Positions 34,465 to 44,670 of a stretch of DNA of 64,000 nt are shown here, piece by piece. How positions within the stretch are numbered: position 1 is the first letter of the stretch; every line of letters begins with the position of its first letter. Position numbers and translations under genes: made by a program. The stretch comes from an uncultured Eudoraea sp. (GTDB lineage: Bacteria; Bacteroidota; Bacteroidia; Flavobacteriales; Flavobacteriaceae), in assembly GCF_947258925.1 (NCBI RefSeq), contig NZ_CAMYKG010000011.1, positions 1-64,000 on the forward strand, given 5' to 3'. The notes beneath the pieces are model-generated. The model did no database searches. It saw nothing but the letters and a program-made list of their open reading frames with translations, and was not told the DNA's origin.

Positions 34465-36582
34465 ATGGCAATTCTTGAGAATATTAGAAAACGAACAACC
34501 GTATTGATTTTAATCATAGGGATGGCATTATTTGCGTTCGTAATTTCTGGAATATTTACAAGCAATGATTTTTCAGGTGGAAAAGTCGGATCTTCTGTAG
34601 GTGTGATTAATGGAGATGAAATTTCTATAGACGAATTTAGACGGAAGGTTGAACGAAATTCAAGAAGAGCGGGGCCTACCACTTCTTCAATGCAATTGGT
34701 AAATTCTGTATGGGATCAGGTGGAGCGCAGTACTATTTTAGGTCAGCAGATAGAGGATCTTGGTATTTCCATTGAACAAGACCAGATTATCAATGTTATT
34801 AAATCCAGTCCTGGAATATCCCAAAACCCTCAATTTTCGGATGAGAATGGACTATTTGATGAAACCAAATTTCGGGATTTTATTGCCGAGTTAAGAATCA
34901 ATGCACCAGCCCAATATAATGACTGGTTGCAGGATGAACAATTAATAATTCAGGGCGCAAAGGAACAGACTTATTTTAATCTGATAAGAGCAGGGGTTGG
35001 AGCAACCTTGAAAGAAGGCGAGTTGGATTATAAGTTAACTACTGATAAAGTCGATATCAAATATGTAAGAATTCCATACACATCCATTCCGGATAGTACC
35101 TTTATTATTACTAAAAAGGAAATTTCAGATTATGTAGCAGCTCATTCGGATGACTATAAGCAGGAACGTGCAAGGGATATTCAGTTTGTTTATTTTGAAG
35201 ATAAACCTTCCGAAGCGGATGAGATGGCTATAAAGGATCAAATTACCAGACTTCTGGGTGATACTGTGGAGTATTTTGAAGAACGGGATGAAACCGATAC
35301 AATTCCCGGATTTAGAAATACAACAGACAACGCGGCTTTTCTGGATAGAAATTCGGATAGTAAATTTGATACCATATATAAATCAAGGAAGGAACTTCCT
35401 GTTAGGTACGCGGACACTCTAATGGCCTTACAACCGGGAGAACTTTTTGGACCCTACCGTGATGGAGATAGTTTTAAAATTTCCAAAATGGTTGACAAAA
35501 AACCTAATGGATCTGTAAAAGCCAGTCATATTTTAATTGTCTGGGAAGGAGCTGAAAGAGCAAATCCTGAGATTAAGAGAACTAAAGAAGAAGCAAAGGT
35601 TATAGCAGAAGATTTATTGGAACAGGCGAAAGCGGAGGATGCTGTTTTTGCACAATTGGCCAGGGATAATTCAGACGGACCATCTGCACCAAGAGGGGGC
35701 GATTTGGGATATTTTCAGGAAGGGGTTATGACTCCAAAATTTAATGATTTTGCTTTTGGTAATCCGGTTGGCTTCATCGGTATGGTTGAAACAGATTTTG
35801 GTTATCACATCGTACGTGTTGATGATAAGGAAGATCTTGTTCAAATAGCTACCCTTAGCAGGGATATTGAAGCTTCTGAGGAAACATTGAATTCCTTATT
35901 TACCGAAGCAACCAAATTTGAAATGGCAACTTCTTCGGATAAATCATTCACTGATTTGGCAAAGGAAGAAGAATACCTAATAAGACCGGTTAATAAAATA
36001 AAGGAATTGGATGAAAACCTTCCTGGTCTAACTAACCAGCGGTCCATTGTTCAATGGGCTTTTAATGATGAAACGGAAATCGGGGATATTAAAAGGTTTG
36101 GTATTAGTAACGGCTATGCAGTGGTGCAACTTACAGCTAAATACGAAGAAGGCCTGATGTCAGTGGAAGATGCTTCGGCCAGTGTTCTTCCTAAAATACG
36201 TAAGGGAAAAAAGGCATCGAGAATTATTTCTGAAAATCAGGGTAAAACCATGCAAGATCTTGCTACTTCGAACAATACCAATATATCTAATGCTTCCGCC
36301 TTAACCGTTAAAACACCCACTATACCTGGAGCAGGAAGGGAGCCTTTGGTAGTTGGAACTGCATTTGCACTAGCCCAGGGTAGTTCTTCCGAACTTATTG
36401 AGGGTGAAACCGGAGTTTTCAAAATTGAAGTTACCAAGAAAGAAGAAGGCCCAGCTTTGGATAATTATTCCACTTTTGCCAATTCTTTGCAGGCATCAAA
36501 TGGGACTCGAGTAAATACCGGCGTGTATAATGCTCTAAAAGAAAATTCAGAGATTGAAGATAATAGAGCAACTTTCTATTAA
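34465..36582 (+). CDS. Peptidylprolyl isomerase, PpiD/SurA-like chaperone
   Basis: The 705-residue product has one N-terminal membrane helix (about residues 12-31) and then a SurA_N-like helical domain. A parvulin domain lies near residues 345-450 (KASHILIVWEGA … GGDLGYFQEGVM … FGYHIVRV), and a second, degenerate PPIase-like part may follow. It is a membrane-anchored periplasmic folding factor for outer-membrane and secreted proteins. It is the last gene of the run and has a 90-bp leader of its own. Length is usual for Bacteroidota PpiD. Confidence 0.92.
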   Translation: MAILENIRKRTTVLILIIGMALFAFVISGIFTSNDFSGGKVGSSVGVINGDEISIDEFRRKVERNSRRAGPTTSSMQLVNSVWDQVERSTILGQQIEDLGISIEQDQIINVIKSSPGISQNPQFSDENGLFDETKFRDFIAELRINAPAQYNDWLQDEQLIIQGAKEQTYFNLIRAGVGATLKEGELDYKLTTDKVDIKYVRIPYTSIPDSTFIITKKEISDYVAAHSDDYKQERARDIQFVYFEDKPSEADEMAIKDQITRLLGDTVEYFEERDETDTIPGFRNTTDNAAFLDRNSDSKFDTIYKSRKELPVRYADTLMALQPGELFGPYRDGDSFKISKMVDKKPNGSVKASHILIVWEGAERANPEIKRTKEEAKVIAEDLLEQAKAEDAVFAQLARDNSDGPSAPRGGDLGYFQEGVMTPKFNDFAFGNPVGFIGMVETDFGYHIVRVDDKEDLVQIATLSRDIEASEETLNSLFTEATKFEMATSSDKSFTDLAKEEEYLIRPVNKIKELDENLPGLTNQRSIVQWAFNDETEIGDIKRFGISNGYAVVQLTAKYEEGLMSVEDASASVLPKIRKGKKASRIISENQGKTMQDLATSNNTNISNASALTVKTPTIPGAGREPLVVGTAFALAQGSSSELIEGETGVFKIEVTKKEEGPALDNYSTFANSLQASNGTRVNTGVYNALKENSEIEDNRATFY

Positions 36583-36629
36583 ACATTAGTACTGCTTGCC
36601 TATATTTTTTAATAGGTAATCACGAAAAA

Positions 36630-36673
36630 AATATTATAAAAAGCCGCTCCTTTGAGCGGCTTTTTATAATATT
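36630..36673. terminator. Bidirectional terminator
   Basis: A perfect 20-bp inverted repeat (arms 36630-36649 and 36654-36673, loop CTTT) has a GC core AGCCGCTC/GAGCGGCT flanked by A-runs on one side and T-runs on the other. It can stop transcription of ppiD (plus) and of the GHMP kinase (minus). Its right arm overlaps the last codons and stop of the kinase gene (36664 onward). Confidence 0.92.
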
Positions 36674-37605
36674 ATCTGCTCATAAGGAATTACAGTTTCG
36701 TAGCCCTTTCTAAGGAAGTAATCAGGGGTGTTAGCATCCCCAATGGCAAGGACAAAATCTCCACCCCAGGCTCCTAAACTTTTTACAGTTCCATCAAAAT
36801 CCGGGAACAAGAGTTTTTTTACCGGAGTCATATTTAATGCTTCTGATAATAGTAGTTCATGGCGGTTCATTAGCTCCTTAAACTTTTGTATTTCAACGCA
36901 GGAAATGCATTCCCTGGTAATTTTTGAAATTTTTAAAATCAGGGCTTTTTTATCAAAATTCAGACTTTGGTAACGGCTTATCCCTTCCCTGCTGTTCTGC
37001 TTTTTGTTGAGATATACAAAGAATAATGAATCTTTAAATGGAGGATCAAAATCATTTCTCTTTACAATGGGTTGTATTCCTTCTAATCGATAGGTTAGCG
37101 GACCATTGTGTTGTGCACATGCAATATCATATCCGCTTCCATTAAATGTTTTCGACAAGAGGACATAGGGATCAACTTTTGCCCATTGAGCAATATTATT
37201 GATAAGTGTCGAAGATGATCCAAGTCCCCAGTCCCTCGGAAAGCTCAGATCTGTTTGTACTTCATACCCTTCTGACCCCATCAAGAACTCCGGGTTAAGC
37301 CTTTTAGCTTCCCAAAGAATTTTATGTAGCATTTTTAATACTTCATTTGCAGTTGGTTTTAGGTTTTCCAAATTGTCGTTACTTTCAAAATCTCCATTCT
37401 TATAAAGGTTGATATCGAAAGAGGTATGAAACCAGGCTTCACCTTTATGGTCAAGACTTGCCCACTTCATCTCAGGATAATCCAATTCCTTAATGGTAAG
37501 GGTTTGTCCATATTTTGAAGGTAGCGCCAAACTCAAAGCGCCATCAAGAACGAGGTATTCTCCTGTAAGCAATAGCTTGCCATTGCTGTAGAACCTGTGA
37601 GTCAT
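36664..37605 (-). CDS. GYDIA-type GHMP kinase (mevalonate pathway)
   Basis: The 313-residue GHMP-fold protein has the ATP loop GLGSSS (127-132) and the diagnostic GSGYDIA (156-162), which names the family. The start RFYSNGKLLLTGEY is the usual substrate-side N-terminus of mevalonate-type kinases. It overlaps HMG-CoA reductase by 4 bp, so it is very likely a kinase of the mevalonate route; whether it acts on mevalonate or phosphomevalonate is not decided by sequence. Its 3' end lies inside the shared terminator. Confidence 0.88.
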   Translation of the reverse strand: MTHRFYSNGKLLLTGEYLVLDGALSLALPSKYGQTLTIKELDYPEMKWASLDHKGEAWFHTSFDINLYKNGDFESNDNLENLKPTANEVLKMLHKILWEAKRLNPEFLMGSEGYEVQTDLSFPRDWGLGSSSTLINNIAQWAKVDPYVLLSKTFNGSGYDIACAQHNGPLTYRLEGIQPIVKRNDFDPPFKDSLFFVYLNKKQNSREGISRYQSLNFDKKALILKISKITRECISCVEIQKFKELMNRHELLLSEALNMTPVKKLLFPDFDGTVKSLGAWGGDFVLAIGDANTPDYFLRKGYETVIPYEQIIL

Positions 37606-38924
37606 GAATTTTTTCGTAAGTTTTGAAGTGCTTCAACCACCGAGTTATGAGTAGCTGAATTCTTTTTAAAATATTCAATTAAAGTTTTCTTTTCGTCTTC
37701 AGTTGCACTCATTTGATTAAGAATATTTAGCAAGTGCATTTTCATATGACCTTCTTGAATGCCCGTTGTAACAAGTGATCTAACGGCGGCAAAATTCTGT
37801 GCCAATCCGGCTGCTGCAACAATTTGCATTAATTCCGGGGCCGAGGGTTTTTGTAAAATTTCCAATGCAAGCCGAACAAGGGGATGCAATCTTGTAAGGC
37901 CTCCAACAGTACCTAAAGCCAGAGGTACTTCTATCCAAAACTTAAAAATACCATTTTCTACAGAGGCATGGGTAAGACTTCGGTATATACCCTCTTTTGC
38001 GGCATATGCGTGTATCCCTGCCTCTACGGCCCGAAAATCGTTGCCTGTGGCCAGTACAACAGCATCTATCCCATTCATTATTCCTTTGTTATGTGTAACA
38101 GCTCTGAAAGGTTCAACGTTTGCAATATTCACGGCCCTCACCATTTTTTCCGCGAACTCTTCAGGAGAGACAGGCTGTTCCAGAACCAATTCCTGGATTG
38201 GACAACTCACCTCTGCCTTTACCAGGCATTCGGGCACATAGTTTGAAAGTATGCTCATTACAACCTCAATTCGTTGTTCTTGTTCATTAAATGGGGTATA
38301 GGTTAACGCCTCCCTTTTCATGGTCAAGGCCAATTGTTCCAGACAGGAGTTTATAAAGTTTGCGCCCATTGCATCCAGCGTTTCAAACGTACAATGCAAC
38401 TGAAAATAATTATCTAGTTTATCTGATTGATCTCTAAGTTCTATAGACGAAATACCACCACCGCGTTTTTCCATATTTCGTGTAATAGCACGTACGTCAT
38501 TCATTAAAATAGGTCTGATCGCATCTATAAACGACTGTAATTTCGTTGAAGAGCCCTTGAAGATAAAATGGACTTGTCCTATTTTTTGGGTGCCAATAAC
38601 CCTGGTTTTAAATCCACCTTTATCCAGCCAAAATTTTGCAGCTTTACTAGCAGCTGCAACAACTGAACTTTCTTCAATGGCCATAGGGATGGCATATAAT
38701 TTATCATTGATGAGAAAATTGGGTGCAATCCCAAAAGGCAGGTAATAGTTGCTGATGGTATTCTCTATGAATTCGTCATGCAATTTTTGTAATCCTATGT
38801 CTACATTCCAGTATTGCTTTAATATTTCTTTTGTGGTTTCCGAATTATCTGTATAATTATCGGCAATCCAATTGATTTTGTCTTCCTTGGAAAGTTTGGA
38901 AAATCCCTGGATCGGTGTTCTCAT
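37602..38924 (-). CDS. mvaA: Hydroxymethylglutaryl-CoA reductase, class II (degradative type)
   Basis: The 440-residue product has class II features: GFSKLSKEDKINW at the start, LPFGIAPNFLIND, IPMAIEESSVVAAASKAAKFW (split), and HNKGIMNGIDAVVLATGNDFRAVEAG. It interconverts HMG-CoA and mevalonate with NAD(P)H. In Flavobacteriia, which make isoprenoids through mevalonate, it works in the biosynthetic direction despite the family name. It is the first gene of a two-gene operon with the GYDIA kinase. Confidence 0.95.
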   Translation of the reverse strand: MRTPIQGFSKLSKEDKINWIADNYTDNSETTKEILKQYWNVDIGLQKLHDEFIENTISNYYLPFGIAPNFLINDKLYAIPMAIEESSVVAAASKAAKFWLDKGGFKTRVIGTQKIGQVHFIFKGSSTKLQSFIDAIRPILMNDVRAITRNMEKRGGGISSIELRDQSDKLDNYFQLHCTFETLDAMGANFINSCLEQLALTMKREALTYTPFNEQEQRIEVVMSILSNYVPECLVKAEVSCPIQELVLEQPVSPEEFAEKMVRAVNIANVEPFRAVTHNKGIMNGIDAVVLATGNDFRAVEAGIHAYAAKEGIYRSLTHASVENGIFKFWIEVPLALGTVGGLTRLHPLVRLALEILQKPSAPELMQIVAAAGLAQNFAAVRSLVTTGIQEGHMKMHLLNILNQMSATEDEKKTLIEYFKKNSATHNSVVEALQNLRKNS

Positions 38925-39089
38925 TAGCTATCAATTTAATAGTGCAAAGATAGTCATTACACAATTATGCCAAGGGGTTTCTATCTTCCGGGATCAGGGG
39001 AGTAAAGTTGCAATATTTTCAGATTAAAGTTATTTTTTTCGCAAAAATATTAGTAAACTTGGAAGTTTATAATCAATTTTTGTGATTTT
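38925..39089. promoter_or_regulatory. Divergent promoter region, HMGR / DPP-IV-like
   Basis: The 165-bp A/T-rich region lies between two divergent starts. Near the plus-strand gene a degenerate -7 box AATTTTTG precedes the ATG by about 12 nt, with a TTGG about 16 nt further upstream; spacing is shorter than the consensus. No exact box is visible for the minus side. Confidence 0.25.
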
Positions 39090-41255
39090 ATGAATAAGTC
39101 TTTCACGCTGTTTTTTCTTACTTTTTTTATTTTAATTTACACACAGGCACAAGAAAAAACAATTACCCTCGAAGAAATTTGGTCAGGAGCTTTTGAAACT
39201 AAGGGTATGGATGTAATATATCCGCTGAAGAATGGCCAACAGTATACCGTGCTTGATAAAAATGAGGTGTCAGGCACTTCAAGTATAGATAAATACGATT
39301 ATAACACTTTAGAGAAATTAGAAACTATTGTGTCATCACGGGATTTAAAATCCAATGCCCCTATTAGCTCATACAACTTTAGCAAGGATGAATCTAAAAT
39401 TTTACTTGGAACGGAGGAGGTTCCTATCTACAGACGCTCTAAGTTGGGTATCTATTACATATATGATATTCCCAGGAAAACGGTAACCCAGATTGCGGAT
39501 ACCTGGATACAGGAACCTACTTTTTCGCCGGATGGAAAACAGCTTGTCTTCGTAAACAATAACAATATGTACCTTTTTACCATAGCTGATGGTCGCATAA
39601 CCAAATTAACTTCAGATGGTGAAAGGAATAAGATTATTAATGGTATAGCTGATTGGGTCTATGAGGAAGAATTTAAAATAGTAAGGGCTTTTGAGTGGAA
39701 TTCTGACGGCACTAAAATTGCTTTTATAAGATTTGATGAAACCGCTGTACCCGAATTTTCGATGGATGTGTACGGGACAGACTTGTATCCATTTCAACAT
39801 GTTTTTAAGTATCCCAAAGCCGGAGAAAATAATGCAGTAGTTACGCTGCATATGTATGACACGGTATCAGGTGAAATTTCTAAAGTCTCACTTCCCGATG
39901 CCTATTACATACCCAGAATTACCCAAATGAATAATCCGGACTATATAAGTGTGCAGGTGCTAAACAGACACCAAAACCATTTAAGGTTATATGCTGTAAA
40001 TACTAAAACTAATGCTATCTCTCTGTTATTGGAAGAAAAGGACGAAGCATACGTAGATATTACAGATGATCTTACTTTTCTGTCGGATGATAGCTTTATC
40101 TGGACCAGCGAAAAGGACGGATATAACCATATCTATTTACATTCTAAAGACGGGAATTTAAAAAACCAGATTACCAAAGGAAATTGGGAAGTGACCAAAT
40201 ACTACGGTTATGATCAAAGCAAAGACAGAATTTATTATCAGTCCACAGAGAATGGATCTATAAACCGCGATATTTATAGAATAGGTGTTAATGGTAAGAA
40301 CAAGAAGAGAATCTCTTCCAAAGAAGGCACCAATTCGGCTGAGTTTAGTTCAGATTTTACTTATTTTATTAATGAGTTTTCCAGTTCAAACACACCTCCA
40401 GAATTTACACTTCACGAGTCGGAAACAGGAGATAAGTTGAAGAATATTTTGAACAATTCTGAACTTTTAAATCTCTTGGACCGCTATGAATTAGCTCCTA
40501 AAGAATTTTCTACAATAGCCATTAATGGTAACGATTTGAATATGTGGATGGTAAAACCAAAAGATTTTGATCCTTCCAAAAAATATCCCTTGCTGATGTA
40601 TCAATACAGCGGGCCAGGCTCTCAACAAGTGGCCAATTCATGGATGAGTAGTAATGACTATTGGCATCAAATCCTGGCTTCAGAAGGATATATAATAGCT
40701 TGTGTGGATGGAAGAGGAACCGGTTTGAAGGGCCGCGATTTTAAAAAGATCACCTATTTGAACTTGGTAAAATATGAAACCGAAGATCAAATTGCGGCGG
40801 CCAAAAAATTAAGTGATTACCCCTTTATCGATCCTGAAAGAACTGGAATCTGGGGATGGAGTTTCGGAGGGCATATGTCTACAAATTGCCTGCTGAAAGG
40901 CAATGATACTTTTGAAATGGCCATTGCCGTTGCGCCGGTTACAAGTTGGCGTTTTTATGATACCATTTATACAGAACGTTTTATGAGAACCCCGGCGGAG
41001 AACCCGGGTGGTTATGATGAGAATTCCCCTTTTAATTATCCCCAACTGTTAAAAGGAGACTATTTATTGGTACATGGTTCCGGAGATGATAATGTACACG
41101 TTCAGAATAGCATGCGAATGATAGAAGCCCTGATTCAGTCTAATAAAGAATTTGACTGGGCAATATACCCGGACAAGGACCATAGCATCTATGGTGGGAA
41201 TACCAGACTACATTTATATTCAAAAATGACTAGATTCGTAAAAGATAACTTATAA
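39090..41255 (+). CDS. S9 dipeptidyl-peptidase IV-like serine peptidase
   Basis: The 721-residue product has a signal peptide ending YTQAQ (about residue 21). A DPPIV N-terminal beta-propeller (with WVYEEEF, the substrate N-terminus-binding Glu pair) is followed by the hydrolase domain. The triad is Ser591 in GWSFGGH, Asp667 in GSGDDNVH and His698 in DKDH. It removes dipeptides, typically Xaa-Pro, from peptides in the periplasm. Two POT dipeptide/tripeptide importers follow directly on the same strand (19 bp), giving a cleave-and-import module. Confidence 0.94.
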   Translation: MNKSFTLFFLTFFILIYTQAQEKTITLEEIWSGAFETKGMDVIYPLKNGQQYTVLDKNEVSGTSSIDKYDYNTLEKLETIVSSRDLKSNAPISSYNFSKDESKILLGTEEVPIYRRSKLGIYYIYDIPRKTVTQIADTWIQEPTFSPDGKQLVFVNNNNMYLFTIADGRITKLTSDGERNKIINGIADWVYEEEFKIVRAFEWNSDGTKIAFIRFDETAVPEFSMDVYGTDLYPFQHVFKYPKAGENNAVVTLHMYDTVSGEISKVSLPDAYYIPRITQMNNPDYISVQVLNRHQNHLRLYAVNTKTNAISLLLEEKDEAYVDITDDLTFLSDDSFIWTSEKDGYNHIYLHSKDGNLKNQITKGNWEVTKYYGYDQSKDRIYYQSTENGSINRDIYRIGVNGKNKKRISSKEGTNSAEFSSDFTYFINEFSSSNTPPEFTLHESETGDKLKNILNNSELLNLLDRYELAPKEFSTIAINGNDLNMWMVKPKDFDPSKKYPLLMYQYSGPGSQQVANSWMSSNDYWHQILASEGYIIACVDGRGTGLKGRDFKKITYLNLVKYETEDQIAAAKKLSDYPFIDPERTGIWGWSFGGHMSTNCLLKGNDTFEMAIAVAPVTSWRFYDTIYTERFMRTPAENPGGYDENSPFNYPQLLKGDYLLVHGSGDDNVHVQNSMRMIEALIQSNKEFDWAIYPDKDHSIYGGNTRLHLYSKMTRFVKDNL

Positions 41256-41274
41256 CTAATCCAACCAAAAAATT

Positions 41275-42837
41275 ATGTCAAATATTGTAAAACCAGTACA
41301 TGAAAGAGAGTTATTTGGCCATCCCGTTGGCCTGTATATTCTGTTTTTAACTGAAATGTGGGAGCGTTTTTCGTATTACGGAATGCGAGGAATATTGGTC
41401 TTATACTTAACTGCCAAAACCATGGGTGATAATCCCGGACTTGGATGGTTGGATGCCGAGGCTCTTTCCCTGTATGGATGGTATACTATGTTGGTCTATG
41501 TAGCTTCAATCCCGGGTGGTATTATTGCAGACAAGATTATTGGCCAGAAGAAATCGGTAATGATTGGTGGGTTTTTACTGGTAGCCGGACACGGGATACT
41601 CTCCGTTGAGGAAATGTGGGCATTTTACCTGGGCTTGGGCCTAATTATTGCCGGTGTTGGGATGTTAAAACCCAATATTTCCACCTTGGTTGGGGGTCTC
41701 TACAAGGAGGGTGATGAACGCCGGGATAAGGGATTTTCAATTTTCTACATTGGAATTAATACGGGCGCTGCTCTAGCAGCATTGATTGTTGCCGTTGTAG
41801 CAGACACCTACGGATGGCATGCCGGTTTTGGATTGGCTGCAATTGGTATGGTCCTTGGACAAGTGGTCTATTTGTCCGGACAGAAATATCTCGTTGCGGT
41901 TGGTAATAAACCCGAAAAGAAAAAGCAAAGCAGCGACGATGTATCTATTAAAGACATCTTTGTTAAACAATTTAGTACTAAAACACCACTGGCAACAACT
42001 CTTTTATTGGCGGTACTCTCTTCACTGGTGGCCTGGTATTATATAGAGCAACAAAAGCTGGCTTACATCATATTTTTTATTTTTCTGTCATTGGTTGTCG
42101 GTATGATGATCACAATATATGGGGATCTGAGGTCTAAGGTAGAAAAAGATCGTTACCTTGTTTTATTGCTCTCTTTTATAATTGTAATTGTTTTTTGGGG
42201 AGCATTTGAACAAGCAGGTGGGCTCATGAATTTGTATGCGGAAAACAGAACAGACAGGTTCCTATTTGGCTATGAAATTCCGGCGGCGGCTTTTCAATTT
42301 TTCAATCCGTTTTATATCATTGTTTTTGCCGTACCGGTTGCTAATTTTTGGATGTGGTGGAAACATAGGGGCAAAGAAGCTTCATCCCTTTTCAAAATGG
42401 CTAATGGTGTGATCATTATGGGTCTGGGATTTGTTTTCATGGTATTTGCTTCGATGCAGTATGAAACCCTTGGCAAGTCTGCCCTTTATTGGTTAGCACT
42501 TGCTTATCTTTTCCATACTATTGGCGAATTATGTGCTTCTCCGGTCGCACTTTCATTTATAACCAAATTAGCTCCAGTGCGTTATGGAGCCTTGATGATG
42601 GGTGTTTATTTTGCCGCTACAGGATTAGGTAATAAAGTTGCCGGACTCATAGGTGAATCGGCTTCAGAAGCCGGAGAACTTAACATCTTCGCAGGAATAA
42701 CTATTTTCTGTGTCATTTTTGGTCTTTTGGTTATAGCTCTTTTAAAACCATTAAAGCGGCTTACACATAAGGCGGAAGATTTACGACCAGAGCAAACCAA
42801 AGATGAAACTGAAGGCTTTGAGCTGGCCGATGAATAG
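41275..42837 (+). CDS. Proton-coupled oligopeptide transporter (POT/PTR2)
   Basis: The 520-residue product has about 14 membrane helices. Family motifs are TEMWERFSYYGMRGIL (helix 1, ExxER), FSIFYIGINTGA (the PTR2 signature) and FEQAGG in the C-terminal half (the ExxxQ substrate region). It imports di- and tripeptides with protons. It starts 19 bp after the S9 peptidase gene and is followed by a paralogue. No defects seen. Confidence 0.94.
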   Translation: MSNIVKPVHERELFGHPVGLYILFLTEMWERFSYYGMRGILVLYLTAKTMGDNPGLGWLDAEALSLYGWYTMLVYVASIPGGIIADKIIGQKKSVMIGGFLLVAGHGILSVEEMWAFYLGLGLIIAGVGMLKPNISTLVGGLYKEGDERRDKGFSIFYIGINTGAALAALIVAVVADTYGWHAGFGLAAIGMVLGQVVYLSGQKYLVAVGNKPEKKKQSSDDVSIKDIFVKQFSTKTPLATTLLLAVLSSLVAWYYIEQQKLAYIIFFIFLSLVVGMMITIYGDLRSKVEKDRYLVLLLSFIIVIVFWGAFEQAGGLMNLYAENRTDRFLFGYEIPAAAFQFFNPFYIIVFAVPVANFWMWWKHRGKEASSLFKMANGVIIMGLGFVFMVFASMQYETLGKSALYWLALAYLFHTIGELCASPVALSFITKLAPVRYGALMMGVYFAATGLGNKVAGLIGESASEAGELNIFAGITIFCVIFGLLVIALLKPLKRLTHKAEDLRPEQTKDETEGFELADE

Positions 42838-42885
42838 CATACAGCCGGTCTTAATACCAGTACCTGATAAAACAAACCAAAACCA

Positions 42886-44670
42886 ATGAATACTGACATT
42901 GAAAATCTTTTTAAAGATCGGGTGCTGGGCCACCCTGCAGGCTTAATAGTCCTGTTTTTTACCGAAATGTGGGAACGTTTTTCATTTTATGGAATGCGTA
43001 TTCTGTTAATCCTATTTCTTACTGCACCTTTGGTAAGCGATAATCCTGGCTGGGATTGGCCACGGGAACATGCCCTGGCATTAATAGGTACATATGCTTC
43101 TTTGCTTTATTTGACACCAATAATTGGCGGCTATATCGCTGACAAAATTACCGGATATCGTTTAGCTGTTGTGATAGGGTGTGCGATAATGACCTTGGGA
43201 CATGCATTCATGGCATTTGAAACAACCACAACATTTTATTTGGGTCTTGCCTTCCTGGTAATAGGAACCGGTTTTTTTAAACCTAACATTACTTCTATTA
43301 TTTCTGAAATGTATAAAGGCAAGGAATCTAAAAAAGATGGCGCATACACCATTTTTTATATGGGGGTAAACGCCGGTGCATTTTTCGGGATGATGCTCTG
43401 TGGGTACCTGGCTGAGAACTTTGGATGGTCATGGGGTTTCGGACTGGCAGGTATTTTTATGTTCCTTGGAATGATGCAATTTTTACTGGCAAAAAATTTA
43501 TTTGGGAGTGTAGGGGGGAGACCAGATAAAGTAAGTGATTCCGAAGTGCCTCAAAAAAGTACTGACCAGGACTCTGAATCTAATGAAGAAGCACAGGTAG
43601 CAGAAAAATTAAACCCCTTTACCACTTTCGATTATATTCTTATAGGATTATCGGCCTTTGGTGGTTTGCTTTACCTTTTTAATGACCCTATTGAGAAGGT
43701 AAGTGGGAATAGTTTAGTGCCTTTCGAGGTTGGGGGTCTCTCCGGTTCAAATTTTATTGTGCTAGTTGCATTGATTTTGTTCCTTATACTTCTGGTTTCC
43801 AGGATATCAAGATATATTCCTCTTGTTAGGGACAGGATTATTGCTGTCGTTTTCTTTGGGATTTTTACAGTAATATTCTTTGCGGCTTTTGAACAGGCTC
43901 TGGGTTCCATGACGCTGTTTGCAAGGGATTATACCAACAGGAATTTGTTAGGCTCGTCTGCTATGATTTTTAAAGTCGTTGATGCCTTGCTGACAACGGT
44001 ACCATTGATCATAATTACCTGGGTTTTATATCTGCTCTTTAAAAAGACATATTCCAAGATAGGATTATCGAATATTGTATTGGGATTGGCATTTGTAGGG
44101 ATATGGACTTTGGTTATTTATAGGTTGATAGATAAATTTTCCCAGGAGGGAAATCAGATAGATGCCTCCTGGTTTGGGATATTGAATTCCTTTTTTATCA
44201 TCACCTTAGCACCATTATTTTCCAGGTGGTGGGAAAGCAAATATAATCCAAGTGCAGCTATGAAATACGGTTTGGGATTAATACTCTTAGGATTGGGGTT
44301 TGCGATATTGTCTTATGGCTCCGCAGGCATTACACAAGGTTCAAAAACGGCTTCTGTAAGTATGATTTTTCTTGTGCTTGCCTATTTGTTGCACACTATG
44401 GGAGAATTGTGTTTATCACCAGTAGGGTTATCTTATTTAAGTAAACTTGTACCGGCAAGGATGATTGGGTTTATGTTTGGTATCTGGTACCTGGCTATTG
44501 CTATTGGACAGAAAACTGCCGGAACTATGGGAGGGATGATTGATAAAATCTCCGAACAGTATTCGCTAAGTGTCTTTTTCTTGATGTTTACCTTGGTACC
44601 TATTGCTTTTGGCTTGATTTCCATTGTGCTAAACCCATTCCTAAAGAAACTTATGCACGGAGTGCGATGA
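42886..44670 (+). CDS. Proton-coupled oligopeptide transporter, second copy
   Basis: The 594-residue product is a paralogue of the preceding transporter: TEMWERFSFYGMRILL at the start, YTIFYMGVNAGAFFG, and FEQALGSM. It is longer because of an acidic, Gln/Glu-rich insert after helix 6 (about residues 210-240) and an extra hydrophobic pair. Divergence from the first copy suggests an older duplication and different peptide preference. Its TGA stop is immediately followed by the end of comEC on the other strand. Confidence 0.92.
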   Translation: MNTDIENLFKDRVLGHPAGLIVLFFTEMWERFSFYGMRILLILFLTAPLVSDNPGWDWPREHALALIGTYASLLYLTPIIGGYIADKITGYRLAVVIGCAIMTLGHAFMAFETTTTFYLGLAFLVIGTGFFKPNITSIISEMYKGKESKKDGAYTIFYMGVNAGAFFGMMLCGYLAENFGWSWGFGLAGIFMFLGMMQFLLAKNLFGSVGGRPDKVSDSEVPQKSTDQDSESNEEAQVAEKLNPFTTFDYILIGLSAFGGLLYLFNDPIEKVSGNSLVPFEVGGLSGSNFIVLVALILFLILLVSRISRYIPLVRDRIIAVVFFGIFTVIFFAAFEQALGSMTLFARDYTNRNLLGSSAMIFKVVDALLTTVPLIIITWVLYLLFKKTYSKIGLSNIVLGLAFVGIWTLVIYRLIDKFSQEGNQIDASWFGILNSFFIITLAPLFSRWWESKYNPSAAMKYGLGLILLGLGFAILSYGSAGITQGSKTASVSMIFLVLAYLLHTMGELCLSPVGLSYLSKLVPARMIGFMFGIWYLAIAIGQKTAGTMGGMIDKISEQYSLSVFFLMFTLVPIAFGLISIVLNPFLKKLMHGVR

